Positions 44,214 through 53,481 are shown, numbered from the stretch's first letter. The stretch: DNA of 64,000 bases from Paenarthrobacter histidinolovorans (GCF_014647595.1 NZ_BMPM01000003.1:310001-374000); one strand, 5' to 3'. Program-made: numbers and translations. The notes: a model not told the origin generated them from the letters alone.

Positions 44214-46463
44214 ATGACCATTACGCACGCAACTTCAGAGCTTGATAACAAGCCGCCAACCGCAGCTGTTCCCCAAGGAGGGGATGTCCTGACGTGGGGT
44301 AATGATTGCCTGACCTTGCATGTTCTGCACGGCGAGCAGATTGCCCCGAGATTGCTTGGGGTTGAGCATGCACACGTCCCGCTGGCGGACCTGGAAGGGT
44401 TGCGTCGGTCATCCTTGCCTGTGGTGGAAATTGCTCTTGCCGGCGACGGGCGCCAAGGCACAGCGGGCAAGCGGCACGTCGACGGGGCTGCTGCGCAGCG
44501 GCTTCGACTGACCGACGTGCGCCACTCCCAGGCCAACGGGATTGCCCAATTGCACCTGCATGCTACCGATCCAGAGACGGGTCTTGAGGCAACTGTCCAT
44601 TATGAGCTGGCCACAGGGTCCTCTGTCCTGCGAAGCTGGACTGAACTACGGGCCGGGACGTCCGCCGTCGGGCTTGATTATGTATCCTCCCTGGTTCTAT
44701 CGGGGCTGGGCCATTCCAAGGAATGGGAAGAGGGCATGGGTCTATGGCAGGCCGCCAACCCGTGGTCCGGTGAATTTCGCTGGCGTCGCGCCACCCTGGC
44801 CGAACGAGGCCTGTACAACGTGGGGATGGTGGAATACGAGCAGGTCGGTTCAAAGAACCGGATCGCGTTGACCTCAACGGGCGCATGGTCCACGGCAGAG
44901 CACCTTCCCATGGGAATCCTGGAAGATCTTGCCACGGGGGCGATGCTGGCGTGGCAGGTGGAGCACAACGGCGCCTGGCACTACGAATTGGGGGACCGGT
45001 ATAACGACCTCTATCTCGCAGTTTCCGGTCCGACGGCCGCTGAACACCAGTGGGCAGTAACGCTCCAACCAGGAGAAACCTTCACCACCGTTCCTGCAGC
45101 TGTGGCCGTAGTACCTACCGGCGGGATCGACGCTGTCACGGCAGAACTTACTGCCTACCGTCGCCGAATCCGTAGGCCGCATCTGGACAATGTTGAGCTT
45201 CCCGTCATTTACAACGACTTCCTCAACGGCCTCATGTCGGATCCCACAACCGCAAAGGAACGTCCGCTGATTGCAGCAGCTTCAGCACTTGGCGTTGAAG
45301 TCTTCTGCATCGACGCCGGCTGGTACGACGACGAAAACGGTGGTTGGTGGGATTCGGTGGGGGAGTGGGAGCCCTCCGTTACCCGCTTCCCCGACGGCGG
45401 TCTGGCTGGCCTGATTGCAGAGATCCGGGCCGCTGGCATGAAACCGGGGTTGTGGTTGGAGCCCGAAGTTGTGGGTGCTCGGAGTCGAATTGCTGAGCAG
45501 TTGCCTGCCGAGGCCTTCTTTGTGCGCAGTGGCCGACGGATTAAGGAATGGGGACGGTACCAGCTGGACTTGCGGCACCCCGCTGCGAGGTCACATCTGG
45601 ATGGGGTAGTCGACCGGTTGATGGCGGACTTCGATCTTGCGTATCTCAAACTGGACTACAACGTCGATATCGGCGCTGGCACCGATGTGAACGGTGCCAC
45701 TGGTGCAGGGCTCCTGGAGCACAACCTTGCCTATCTGGAGTGGGTGTCCGCTGTCATGGATCGGCACCCCGGCCTGACTATTGAAGGTTGCGCCGCGGGT
45801 GGATCCAGAACCGACGGCGCTTCCGGGGCCGTCTTCCCCATCCAGTCGCTGACGGATCAGCAGGACTTCGTCAAGACCCCGCCCATCTCAGCGGCCGCAC
45901 CCCTTGCGATCACTCCCGAACAGTCCGGCGTCTGGGCATCCGTAGATGGATCGATGGGTGATGAGCAGCTGGCCTTCTCGATCGCCGGTGCGTTGCTGTC
46001 CCGCGTCCACCTCGGGGGCCGCATCGACACCCTTAGCCGAGAGCAACTGGCCGTAATTCGGGCTGGACTGGACGCCTATAAAGCGCTTCGAAGCCGTCTC
46101 AACACGAGCCTGCCTACGTTTCCATTGGGGGTGCCTGGTTGGCGTGATAACTGGATTGCCCAAGGTGCGCGGCTGGGGGAACGAACTCTTGCCATCGCTG
46201 TTCACCGGCGCCGGGGAGCCGTGGAAGAGACCATTGAGCTGCCTGATTGGCTTGGGGAGCACCCCAGCGTGACGGTGGCGTATCCCCCCTGGGGTGCGGC
46301 AGACGCCGTCGTCCTTCCAACTGCAGCCGGTACGGCCACGCTCAAAGTCACACTCTCGGAAGAAAACAGCGCAAGGCTGATCCTCCTGGAAGCACAAGAA
46401 ATCGCGGCGATGGGCCACGCCTCTGGCCCATCACCGCGCCCCCAAATCCATGAATGCAGGTAG
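44214..46463 (+). CDS. Glycoside hydrolase family 36 alpha-galactosidase
   Basis: Alpha-galactosidase of 749 residues, cytoplasmic. An N-terminal beta-supersandwich precedes the TIM barrel, which has the nucleophile Asp in LAYLKLDYNVDIG and the acid/base Asp in EGCAAGGSRTDGASG; the substrate region includes LPVIYNDFLNGLM and CIDAGWYDDENGGWWDSVGEW. GGAAGG four bases before the ATG at 44214 fixes the start; the frame opens earlier at 44097 over the small gene. It removes terminal alpha-galactose from oligosaccharides, e.g. from galactomannan or arabinogalactan fragments. Confidence 0.94.
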   Translation: MTITHATSELDNKPPTAAVPQGGDVLTWGNDCLTLHVLHGEQIAPRLLGVEHAHVPLADLEGLRRSSLPVVEIALAGDGRQGTAGKRHVDGAAAQRLRLTDVRHSQANGIAQLHLHATDPETGLEATVHYELATGSSVLRSWTELRAGTSAVGLDYVSSLVLSGLGHSKEWEEGMGLWQAANPWSGEFRWRRATLAERGLYNVGMVEYEQVGSKNRIALTSTGAWSTAEHLPMGILEDLATGAMLAWQVEHNGAWHYELGDRYNDLYLAVSGPTAAEHQWAVTLQPGETFTTVPAAVAVVPTGGIDAVTAELTAYRRRIRRPHLDNVELPVIYNDFLNGLMSDPTTAKERPLIAAASALGVEVFCIDAGWYDDENGGWWDSVGEWEPSVTRFPDGGLAGLIAEIRAAGMKPGLWLEPEVVGARSRIAEQLPAEAFFVRSGRRIKEWGRYQLDLRHPAARSHLDGVVDRLMADFDLAYLKLDYNVDIGAGTDVNGATGAGLLEHNLAYLEWVSAVMDRHPGLTIEGCAAGGSRTDGASGAVFPIQSLTDQQDFVKTPPISAAAPLAITPEQSGVWASVDGSMGDEQLAFSIAGALLSRVHLGGRIDTLSREQLAVIRAGLDAYKALRSRLNTSLPTFPLGVPGWRDNWIAQGARLGERTLAIAVHRRRGAVEETIELPDWLGEHPSVTVAYPPWGAADAVVLPTAAGTATLKVTLSEENSARLILLEAQEIAAMGHASGPSPRPQIHECR

Positions 46464-46467
46464 AAAT

Positions 46468-47385
46468 ATGTCGCCAAACCTTCAGCCGACGGCAATCATC
46501 AGGACTGCCGCAGCACTAACCGACCAGCACGGTCAGATTGCCCAGCTCCACGGTGTTGGCGTGCTCTTCCATGAAGGCCGCTACTACGCATGGGGTGAAG
46601 AAAAGAGTGAAGGGCCCTTCTTTTCTTCCATCGAATGCTACTCAACCCAGAACTTCGCCGTCTGGCGTTCTGAAGGGACTTCCCTTGGGCGTGAAGATGC
46701 GGGCGATCTGGGTCCGGACAGGGTCGTTGAGAGACCGAAAGTTCTGTTCAATTCGGCTACAGGATACTTCGTGATGTTCCTGCATATCGATTCACCGGAC
46801 TACGCAGAGGCCAAGCTTGGGTTTGCCCGGTCAAGGTCGCTCGTGGGGCCGTACGAATACATGGGCAGTTCGCGACCTCTCGGCAATTCCAGCCGGGATA
46901 TCGGCGTATTCCAGGAGCCCTCAGGCCTCGGTGTGCTGATGTCGGAAGACCGGAAAAACGGGTTGCATCTGTATCGCCTCGCGCCGGACTATCTCAGTGT
47001 GGAATCGATACTTTCAACCACTCTGAAAAACGATGGCAGTCATGGCTACGAATCGCCGGCTTTGGTGTGTGTTGATAGTTTATATTACTTGTTTGGGTCA
47101 GACTTGACAGGCTGGAACATGAATGACAACAAATACGCCACAGCCACCTCCCTTGCCGGTCCCTGGTCGGAGTGGTGTGACTTCGCGCCGGCGGGTAGCC
47201 GGACGCATGAATCACAGGTCAGCACCGTTGTCCCGATCCACGCCTCCGACGACGTTTCCCACGTCTACATTGGAGACCGATGGAACCAGCACGACCTCTA
47301 TAACTCCCTTTCCGTCATCCTTCCAATCAGCATTGGAGGTGGGCGTGTCAGCCTCAGTTGGCGGGACGAGTGGTGGCTGGACTGA
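46468..47385 (+). CDS. GH43-like beta-propeller glycosidase
   Basis: A 305-residue protein resembling the GH43 branch that contains exo-beta-1,3-galactanases. It shows LHGVGVLFHEGRYYAWGEEK, the ERPKVLFNSATGYFVMFLHID core strand, NSSRDIGVFQEPSGLGVLM and GYESPALVCVDSLYYLFGSD, the usual positions of the acidic residues. No signal peptide is seen. Start at the ATG at 46468, after AGGTAGAAAT; an earlier ATG at 46450 overlaps the GH36 gene. It ends by overlapping the convergent LacI gene by 32 bases. Galactan side-chain cleavage fits the neighbouring alpha-galactosidase but specificity is inferred. Confidence 0.8.
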   Translation: MSPNLQPTAIIRTAAALTDQHGQIAQLHGVGVLFHEGRYYAWGEEKSEGPFFSSIECYSTQNFAVWRSEGTSLGREDAGDLGPDRVVERPKVLFNSATGYFVMFLHIDSPDYAEAKLGFARSRSLVGPYEYMGSSRPLGNSSRDIGVFQEPSGLGVLMSEDRKNGLHLYRLAPDYLSVESILSTTLKNDGSHGYESPALVCVDSLYYLFGSDLTGWNMNDNKYATATSLAGPWSEWCDFAPAGSRTHESQVSTVVPIHASDDVSHVYIGDRWNQHDLYNSLSVILPISIGGGRVSLSWRDEWWLD

Positions 47386-48412
47386 CGGCGGCAGTTGACT
47401 CCCGGACAACGAGCTCGGGTTTAACGGCCGAGGAAGCGGGCGCAACACCGGTGTCCACTGTTGTGGCCAAAAGCGCGAAAGCCCTGGCTCCCAGATCTCG
47501 GAAATCCTGCCGCACAGTAGTTAGGGCAGGTCGCCACATCGCAACGTGGGGCTGGTCGTCGAAACCAATGACGGACACGTCCTCCGGCACGCGCTTGCCG
47601 CTGTCAAGGAGCGCACTGATTACGCCGATGGCAACATCGTCATTGCCGCAGAAGATGGCCGTCACGTCATCCCGCGAGGCTAGCTCTTTTCCCACACGGT
47701 AGCCGCTGGTTGGCTCCCATGTTGCATGCAAGACGGGCGGCACTGGTGCACCTGCTGCCATCAACGCAGCACGCCAGCCCTCAGTACGTCCCGAATGCTT
47801 GCCCATAGTCGGAACAGAAACGTGGTGAACCGTGCGGTGTCCAAGCGCCAGCAAATGGTTGGCTACGTCCCTCCCGGCACCGCGCTCATCGAGAAGCGCC
47901 GCGGGGGTCTTTCCAGTACGTCTGTTTCCTCCTCCTGCAGATACGAGGGGAACAGACTTAGGGAATGCTTTCACTGCTGCGAGTCCCGGCCTGTCGAACT
48001 CAAGGATTATGACGCCGGCCACGGGTTGCGACAGCACGAGGTCGATGGCCGAATTGACGGCGACATCGTCGTCGGACTCAATCACCGCGATGATCACGGA
48101 CAAGCCCGCGGCCCGCGCCGCCTGCTCAATGCCTTCAATGGTCTTGGCGTAGCCGTAATTCGAGGTTGCTCCCGTCAACACCGCGACCATGGACCGTTTC
48201 CCGGATCTGGTTGCGCGCGCAGCGCCGTTAGGCCGATATCCGAGCTCCGCAACAGCTTTTTCTACCCGTTCGCGGAGTTCCGGTGCTACGTATTTGCTGC
48301 TGGTCAAAACGCGCGAAACCGTGGGTACGGACACCCCCGCTGCTTTTGCGACGTCGCTCAGCACGGGCATTTTCGGCTTTGAAGGGTAGTCCGGATCCTT
48401 GGTCACAGTCAC
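47354..48412 (-). CDS. LacI-family regulator, copy B
   Basis: Repressor of about 352 residues and a close paralogue of the regulator at 42854-43936: the DNA-binding segment SVPTVSRVLTSSKYVAP is identical and most of the effector domain (IDLVLSQPVAGVI, LEFDRPGLAA, HATWEP, SGYR, FDDQPHVAMWRP) matches. The start is uncertain; GTG codons at 48412 and 48406 give an N-terminus like that of copy A, and an ATG at 48370 lacks a ribosome site. It is convergent with, and overlaps, the GH43-like gene. Two regulators with the same reading head probably respond to different but related sugars. Confidence 0.88.
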   Translation of the reverse strand: MTVTKDPDYPSKPKMPVLSDVAKAAGVSVPTVSRVLTSSKYVAPELRERVEKAVAELGYRPNGAARATRSGKRSMVAVLTGATSNYGYAKTIEGIEQAARAAGLSVIIAVIESDDDVAVNSAIDLVLSQPVAGVIILEFDRPGLAAVKAFPKSVPLVSAGGGNRRTGKTPAALLDERGAGRDVANHLLALGHRTVHHVSVPTMGKHSGRTEGWRAALMAAGAPVPPVLHATWEPTSGYRVGKELASRDDVTAIFCGNDDVAIGVISALLDSGKRVPEDVSVIGFDDQPHVAMWRPALTTVRQDFRDLGARAFALLATTVDTGVAPASSAVKPELVVRESTAAVSPATTRPAN

Positions 48413-48791
48413 CAGAGTAGCGCCAATCCCATGTGGGCGACTGAGACTCAAGACCGCTGAAGTGTCCAACGACATCCCGGCTATCTCTGGCGCACTTGAT
48501 ATGGCACGGGTCGTTGTCGGATGGGTACACGGTGAACCTTTCCAGGACATCCACTCGCCGGGACACGAAGTGAGGTGAACCAGCACGCTGCAAGTGGCGC
48601 TCCGTGCTAGGGGCACCGTGGGAAAGTTGGCCGGTGTTCCAGGCGCCCCCTTGGTCTGGCGGAATAATCAGCTCCTTTGGGGAACGGCGGGAGTCTGATG
48701 TTTTCACGGACTCCCGCCGCTGCCGACAGGGTGCCTCTGCCAGCCTTAGGGCTTTGTTGAATCCCCGCTCTCCACCCTGTGAGCTAGCTGT
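48413..48791. other. Intergenic region with hairpin
   Basis: A 379-base region between the LacI copy B start and the end of the leftward aldehyde dehydrogenase. It should contain the LacI promoter, which I cannot define. The hairpin at 48685-48719 is the one clear structure. Confidence 0.6.
48685..48719. terminator. Hairpin downstream of aldehyde dehydrogenase
   Basis: CGGCGGGAGTC (48685-48695) pairs perfectly with GACTCCCGCCG (48709-48719) around a 13-base loop. It lies about 70 bases beyond the stop of the leftward dehydrogenase. No T tract follows, so terminator function is probable but not certain. Confidence 0.6.
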
Positions 48792-50162
48792 TCAAGGGGT
48801 TCGGATCAACTTCTTGTTCACGAACTCGTTCATACCGTAGCGCGCGAGTTCACGGCCAACTCCGGACCGCTTGATTCCACCGAATGGAAGGTCGGCCTGG
48901 GAATCGGTATTTCCGTTGATGAACACCATCCCCGTTTCGAGGCGATCAGCAACGGCCTTGGCCTTTTCCACATCCTTGCTGAAGACCGCGCCCCCCAAAC
49001 CATAGGGGGAATTGTTGGCCAGCTCGACGGCTTCGTCCACGTCGGCGACCTTATACACAACGGCGGCAGGTCCAAAGAGTTCCTCGGAGAAGGCGCGCAT
49101 GTCTGGGGTTACATCTGCCAGGACTGTGGGCTCGACAAAGGCACCGGGCCCTGGCAGGTGCTTGCCTCCAGTTTTCAGCGTTGCACCCTTGTCAACGGCA
49201 TCTTGAATCTGCTCGATCAGGTCATCCGCCGCTGCCTGCGTAGACATCGGTCCGAACGTCGTGTCCGGGGACAACGGATCGCCGGGCTGGATTTGCGACA
49301 TTTCATTGGTGAATTTCTGAACAAACTCATCGTAGAGATCAGCTACCACAATGAAACGCTTTGCGGCTGTGCAGGCTTGGCCGGCATTACTCATGCGGCC
49401 ACTGACGGCAGCTTTCACCGTTGCATCCATGTCCTCGGTATCGAGCACAATGAACGGGTCACTGCCTCCAAGTTCGAGAACATATTTCTTGAGGTTGCGG
49501 CCGGCCACTTCGGCGACGGCTGCGCCGGCACCCTCACTGCCCGTCAAGGAGATACCCTGAACCCGCGAGTCGGCGATAATCTGCGCCACCTGCTCGCGCC
49601 GCGCAAACACATTAATGTAGGCAGCTTCGGGAAGGCCTGCGTCATGGAAGATTTTCTCCATGGCCAGTGAGGACTGCGGACAGTTGGCCGAATGCTTAAG
49701 CAGGATTGTATTGCCCAGTATCAAGTTGGGGGCCGCGAATCGGGCAACCTGGTAGTACGGGTAATTCCAAGGCATGATTCCCAGGAGCACGCCGACTGGG
49801 GTCGACCTGACGATGGCCTCACCGCCGCCTTTTACACTCAGGTGTTCATCCTGCAAGAAGCCAGGTCCTTCAGCCGCGTAGTAGTCGAAGATGTCTGCAA
49901 CGAATGAAACTTCACCGCGGGCCTGGGCGAGCGGTTTACCCATCTCAAGGCTGATGATGCGTGCCAGTTCGTCGTTGCGTTCGCGATAAAGCTCCGCGAC
50001 CCTGGCAATGATCTTTGCGCGGCTTGCTACCGGCGTCTCACGCCACTTAAGGAATTCCTCGTGAGCGCGAGCGATTGCGTCACTGATTTCTGCGGAGGTG
50101 GCTTCCGGAAATACACGGAGTGTCTCGCCAGTAGCAGGGTTAATGGTTTTATAAGCGGTCAT
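48792..50162 (-). CDS. gabD: NAD(P)-dependent succinate-semialdehyde dehydrogenase
   Basis: Aldehyde dehydrogenase of 456 residues, the length and sequence class of SSADH (Sad/GabD type), which oxidises succinate semialdehyde to succinate. Catalytic Glu230 is in LELGGSDPF and Cys264 in NAGQACTAAKRF; the cofactor region has IMPWNYPYYQ and LTGSEGAGAAVAEVAG. It is divergent from the GntR/Cache pair. In the amine pathway proposed here it would carry out the last step, feeding a four-carbon semialdehyde into the TCA cycle. Other omega-semialdehydes cannot be excluded. Confidence 0.9.
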   Translation of the reverse strand: MTAYKTINPATGETLRVFPEATSAEISDAIARAHEEFLKWRETPVASRAKIIARVAELYRERNDELARIISLEMGKPLAQARGEVSFVADIFDYYAAEGPGFLQDEHLSVKGGGEAIVRSTPVGVLLGIMPWNYPYYQVARFAAPNLILGNTILLKHSANCPQSSLAMEKIFHDAGLPEAAYINVFARREQVAQIIADSRVQGISLTGSEGAGAAVAEVAGRNLKKYVLELGGSDPFIVLDTEDMDATVKAAVSGRMSNAGQACTAAKRFIVVADLYDEFVQKFTNEMSQIQPGDPLSPDTTFGPMSTQAAADDLIEQIQDAVDKGATLKTGGKHLPGPGAFVEPTVLADVTPDMRAFSEELFGPAAVVYKVADVDEAVELANNSPYGLGGAVFSKDVEKAKAVADRLETGMVFINGNTDSQADLPFGGIKRSGVGRELARYGMNEFVNKKLIRTP

Positions 50163-50240
50163 TTATTTTGCCTTACCAATCGATAGTTTTTGAAGGATGG
50201 TGGAGTTAGAAGATCTCGAATAGGATAAGTTCGAGAGAAA

Positions 50241-50309
50241 TATGCGATCAATATCCAACACGCTGGGGATGTCCGCTGTGTCGTTCGGGAGGGAATATAT
50301 AATCGCATA
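50241..50309. promoter_or_regulatory. Divergent promoter region with inverted boxes
   Basis: TATGCGAT (50241-50248) and ATCGCATA (50302-50309) are exact inverted copies flanking a 53-base interval between the dehydrogenase and GntR genes. TATAAT at 50298-50303 is a perfect -10 sequence toward the regulator, though its -35 is poor. The boxes are candidate binding sites of the GntR protein. Confidence 0.5.
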
Positions 50310-50347
50310 GAATAGAAACGGTTTGGTCGAGAAGGAGGCTGACGCAC

Positions 50348-51109
50348 GTGGCAGAGCTGGCTGACTTCAGTGCACAGATTTACCGCGCCCTTCCCGAGTT
50401 GGACAGGGCCTACGCCATCGTGCAGCGCATCAACACCGCAGTGTCGCTTGGCCTCATCCGTCCCGGCGACCAGCTTCCGGCCGAACTTGAGCTCGCCGAA
50501 ATGTTCGGTGTCGCAGTTGCCACGCTCAGAGAGGCTCTGGCCACGCTGAGGGACCTCAACGTTGTTGAGACGCGGAGGGGTCGTTTCGGGGGCACGTTCG
50601 TCGTCGGTGCGCCCAGCCCCTCCTCGGAGCTGCTGCGCAAACGCATCACGTCCCTGTCCATGGCTGAGCTGCGGGACTTGGGTGATGAACACGCAACCAT
50701 CGCCGCGGGCGCGATCCGTATGGCGGCCGATCGGGCGGACCCTACCGACCTGGACATGCTTGAGTCCCTGGCTCATGCGCTGGAGCGTGCCGATTCCCCG
50801 GGCGCCCGTACGCGTGCTGACAGCAGGTTTCATATCGGCATTGCGGTGGTTGCCCAGTCGGAACGGCTCATGGCCTCCGAGGTGCGCCTTCAGGGAGAAG
50901 TGGGCGAACTGCTGTGGGCGCCCCTTACCCGGGAATTCGATCAGGTCCGCGCGGCGGAGGATCACCTCGCCATCGTTGCGGCCTTGCGACGGGATGACCG
51001 GGAGCTGGCTCAAAAAATTGCGCTCGAGCACATACGTGCGAATATTTATCATCTGATTGACGTCAAACTAACGCTGACATACGCGACGCATGACAGGGAC
51101 CAATTATGA
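50348..51109 (+). CDS. GntR-family regulator with FCD domain
   Basis: Regulator of 253 residues. The N-terminal winged helix-turn-helix (INTAVSLGLIRPGDQLPAELELAEMFGVAVATLREALATL) and wing (VVETRRGRFGGTFVV) are typical of FadR-type GntR proteins; the C-terminal all-helical FCD domain (about residues 100-235) normally binds a carboxylate with a metal. AGGAGG precedes the GTG start. It overlaps the Cache-domain gene by four bases, so the two proteins are made together. It faces the amine operon and is divergent from SSADH, so it likely controls both. Confidence 0.92.
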   Translation: MAELADFSAQIYRALPELDRAYAIVQRINTAVSLGLIRPGDQLPAELELAEMFGVAVATLREALATLRDLNVVETRRGRFGGTFVVGAPSPSSELLRKRITSLSMAELRDLGDEHATIAAGAIRMAADRADPTDLDMLESLAHALERADSPGARTRADSRFHIGIAVVAQSERLMASEVRLQGEVGELLWAPLTREFDQVRAAEDHLAIVAALRRDDRELAQKIALEHIRANIYHLIDVKLTLTYATHDRDQL

Positions 51110-51816
51110 GCAATGACGCTATCGCACAGAAGTGTGCGAACAATATCGGCCAATGGTTCAAATCTTTTTACCGTGACCTTGATTCCGCCTCCAATGAAAT
51201 AAGTGAATCGCTGATGCGGTGCATGGATGACCGCCCCAAGATCGATAATTCTGATCTGCTTGACCTCCCTGAAATAGCGCGTACCTTCCTTGAAGGTCAC
51301 CATGCTGCCGTTGGTGCTGGCGCAATTTTTGCGATTGCCAGTGTCAGCAAGGCTCAGGGGGTTCTTGAGTGGTGGCTCCGGGATGACGCCGGCCGGATCA
51401 GCAAGCGGGAGTTCGATCTGATTCCTGATACCGATGCCTTCTACGACTACGAGCAGCAGCCCTGGTTCACCATCGCTGCCCGTACTGGCCATCTCGCTCT
51501 GGTAGGTCCTTACGTCGACTACCTCGGTATGGGGGAGTACATTCTCACGCTGACGGTGCCCCTGTACATCGACGACAACTTCGTGGGTGTTACAGGCAGT
51601 GATATCCGCGTCAGAGACCTGGAAGGGGTATTCCTTCCCGCCATGCGGGCAGTTCCGGGAGATGCAGCATTGCTGAACAGTCAGGATCGGGTCATTGTGA
51701 GCAACTCGGGGCGATTCCTGGTGGGGAACCGGGTTAAGGAGACGCCGCCGGGTGCACGCAAAGTCGCGCTGGACGTCCCTGCTCTGGGTCTTCATTTCCT
51801 GTACCTGACCTCGTAA
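51106..51816 (+). CDS. Soluble Cache-domain sensory protein
   Basis: A 236-residue protein consisting only of a dCache-type ligand-binding module, normally the extracellular part of chemoreceptors and kinases. Helix QKCANNIGQWFKSFYRDLDS leads into the sensor core; FYDYEQQPWFTIAARTG and GPYVDYLGMGEYILTLTVPLYIDDNFVGVTGSDI occupy the positions of the amino-acid/amine ligand pocket known for dCache_1 domains. There is no signal peptide and no membrane segment, so it works in the cytoplasm. It overlaps the GntR gene by four bases and ends four bases from the amidohydrolase of the opposing operon. I infer a co-sensor for the GntR protein. Confidence 0.8.
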   Translation: MSNDAIAQKCANNIGQWFKSFYRDLDSASNEISESLMRCMDDRPKIDNSDLLDLPEIARTFLEGHHAAVGAGAIFAIASVSKAQGVLEWWLRDDAGRISKREFDLIPDTDAFYDYEQQPWFTIAARTGHLALVGPYVDYLGMGEYILTLTVPLYIDDNFVGVTGSDIRVRDLEGVFLPAMRAVPGDAALLNSQDRVIVSNSGRFLVGNRVKETPPGARKVALDVPALGLHFLYLTS

Positions 51817-51820
51817 TCGC

Positions 51821-52678
51821 TCACAACGGACCCCTTGTGTGCGCCATTGCCTGGTTCTGCATCTTTTGGCTATGGCTGCTGGCCTGATCGACGAATGCTT
51901 TGAAGAGCAGCTCCCGGTCCTCGGCGTTTCCGTTGGAGTCCTCCGGGTGCCACTGGACACCCACGACCCAGGTGTTGTCCTTATGCTCAGTTCCCTCGAT
52001 GATGCCGTCATCCGCCACTGCGGCGACCCGGAGACTGGGACCGACGTGTTCGACGGCCTGGTGGTGACCCGAGCGGACAGTGATGCGCTCTCTGCCCAGA
52101 ATGCTGTGGAGGCGGCTTCCGGGCAGGATAGTGACCGGCTCGTCTAGGAACATGCTCTCTCCCTTGCCGCCGCGGTGCAGCTCGTAGGGGTCCAGATCAG
52201 GGATGAGTGTCCCGCCGCTGGTGAGATTCAGGAGCTGGGAACCGCGGCAAATGGCCAGAAGGGGGGCATCACGGGCCAGCGTCTGGTCGATCAGTTCCAT
52301 GCAGTATTCGTCTGCGCGGCGTTCCACTCCGTAGAGGTTCGGCACCGGCGCGCTGACCCCATACAGGCTGGGATCAACATCCCCTCCGCCGAGGAACAGC
52401 ACACCGCCGGCGCCAGCGATGTGTTTGGGGTCTGGCAAGTTGGTGGCGCTGCTGTCCACCAGGACAGCCCTGGCTCCCGCTTTGAGCAGGGTCTCCAGAG
52501 CAGTCCTGGTGAAACGCTTCACTAACTGAGATACCTCGACGGTCATGTCAGGGAAGTCCAACGAAACCACCACCGCGATGATCGGCGCGTCCCCCGGGAG
52601 CTCGGCAAAGCCGTCAGGGGTAACATCAGCGGGTGTAATGGGAGCTAGGGGCCTGACGCCGCCGTCTCGGTTGGTCAT
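51821..52678 (-). CDS. puuD: Gamma-glutamyl-GABA hydrolase-like class I amidotransferase
   Basis: Peptidase C26 family hydrolase of 285 residues, as in PuuD, which cleaves gamma-glutamyl-GABA. Catalytic Cys144 is in LAICRGSQLLN and the His-x-Glu pair in GVQWHPEDSN near the C-terminus. The fold entry FLGGGDVDPSLYG is also typical. It is the last gene of the leftward amine operon; its ATG overlaps the stop of a paralogue. With the glutamine-synthetase-like enzyme upstream it should release glutamate from gamma-glutamylated intermediates. Confidence 0.88.
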   Translation of the reverse strand: MTNRDGGVRPLAPITPADVTPDGFAELPGDAPIIAVVVSLDFPDMTVEVSQLVKRFTRTALETLLKAGARAVLVDSSATNLPDPKHIAGAGGVLFLGGGDVDPSLYGVSAPVPNLYGVERRADEYCMELIDQTLARDAPLLAICRGSQLLNLTSGGTLIPDLDPYELHRGGKGESMFLDEPVTILPGSRLHSILGRERITVRSGHHQAVEHVGPSLRVAAVADDGIIEGTEHKDNTWVVGVQWHPEDSNGNAEDRELLFKAFVDQASSHSQKMQNQAMAHTRGPL

Positions 52679-53481
52679 GAGTGAATGTCTGCTTTCTTTT
52701 CTGCTACACGTGGTTCAGCCTTGCCCAGTTTCCTTGTCCTGGCTTCACGCACGACCCAGTCGAATAGTGCTTGATCGGAGGCCAAGGTCGCCGCGTTGTC
52801 TTCCGGGTGCCACTGGATAGCGATGATCGGGGCGCTGTCGTGCTCGATTGCCTCGACCACCCCATCGTCCGCACGGCCAACGATCTTGAGGCCGTACCCC
52901 AGTTTCGCCACTCCCTGATGGTGATAAGACGAGACCTTGGGCGTGAGTGTGCCAATTGCTGCTGCGGTTCTGGAGCCTTCCGAGATGTCCACGGTGTGGA
53001 GACTGTTGACATGGTCGATCGTCTCCGTATCCAGGTGCTGAGTGAGGGTCCCTTCGCACGCGACGTTCAGCAGTTGGAGGCCTCTGCAGATAGCGAGCGT
53101 CGGAATTTCCAGTTCGATGCAGTCCCGGATTACCGCGATTTCGGCAGCGTCCTGCCCTCCGTAGTGGGCTACGAGGGTAGTGTCAGCGGGCACCTCTCCG
53201 TAGAGTTCCGGCGACACATCTGCTCCGCCCGGCAGGACCACACCGTCGAGCAAAGTGTAGCGGGAGCAATCGTTGTGGTCTTCGCTTGGGAAAAGAATCA
53301 CCGGTTCCCCGCCAGCGCGCAGAATCGACCTCAGGACTTCAACCGCCACTGCAATGCCATCGAATCGGAGGCCTTGGACCGAACCGGACCACATGCCGGG
53401 CACGCCAATCAGCGGCCGTGCCTGGTCGTTGGGCTCATGTTTGCGATCAGCCGCTGCAGCGTTGGTTTGCGGCGTTGTCAT
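52675..53481 (-). CDS. Second gamma-glutamyl hydrolase (PuuD-like)
   Basis: Paralogue of the following gene, 268 residues, catalytic Cys133 in LAICRGLQLLN and IQWHPEDN with the His/Glu pair. AAAGGAG precedes the ATG at 53481; the longer frame to 53532 lacks a ribosome site. The start overlaps the stop of the solute-binding-domain gene by one base (TGATG), and its own stop overlaps the next start. Two such enzymes in one operon could act on different gamma-glutamyl compounds or form a heteromer; both active sites look intact. Confidence 0.87.
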   Translation of the reverse strand: MTTPQTNAAAADRKHEPNDQARPLIGVPGMWSGSVQGLRFDGIAVAVEVLRSILRAGGEPVILFPSEDHNDCSRYTLLDGVVLPGGADVSPELYGEVPADTTLVAHYGGQDAAEIAVIRDCIELEIPTLAICRGLQLLNVACEGTLTQHLDTETIDHVNSLHTVDISEGSRTAAAIGTLTPKVSSYHHQGVAKLGYGLKIVGRADDGVVEAIEHDSAPIIAIQWHPEDNAATLASDQALFDWVVREARTRKLGKAEPRVAEKKADIHS

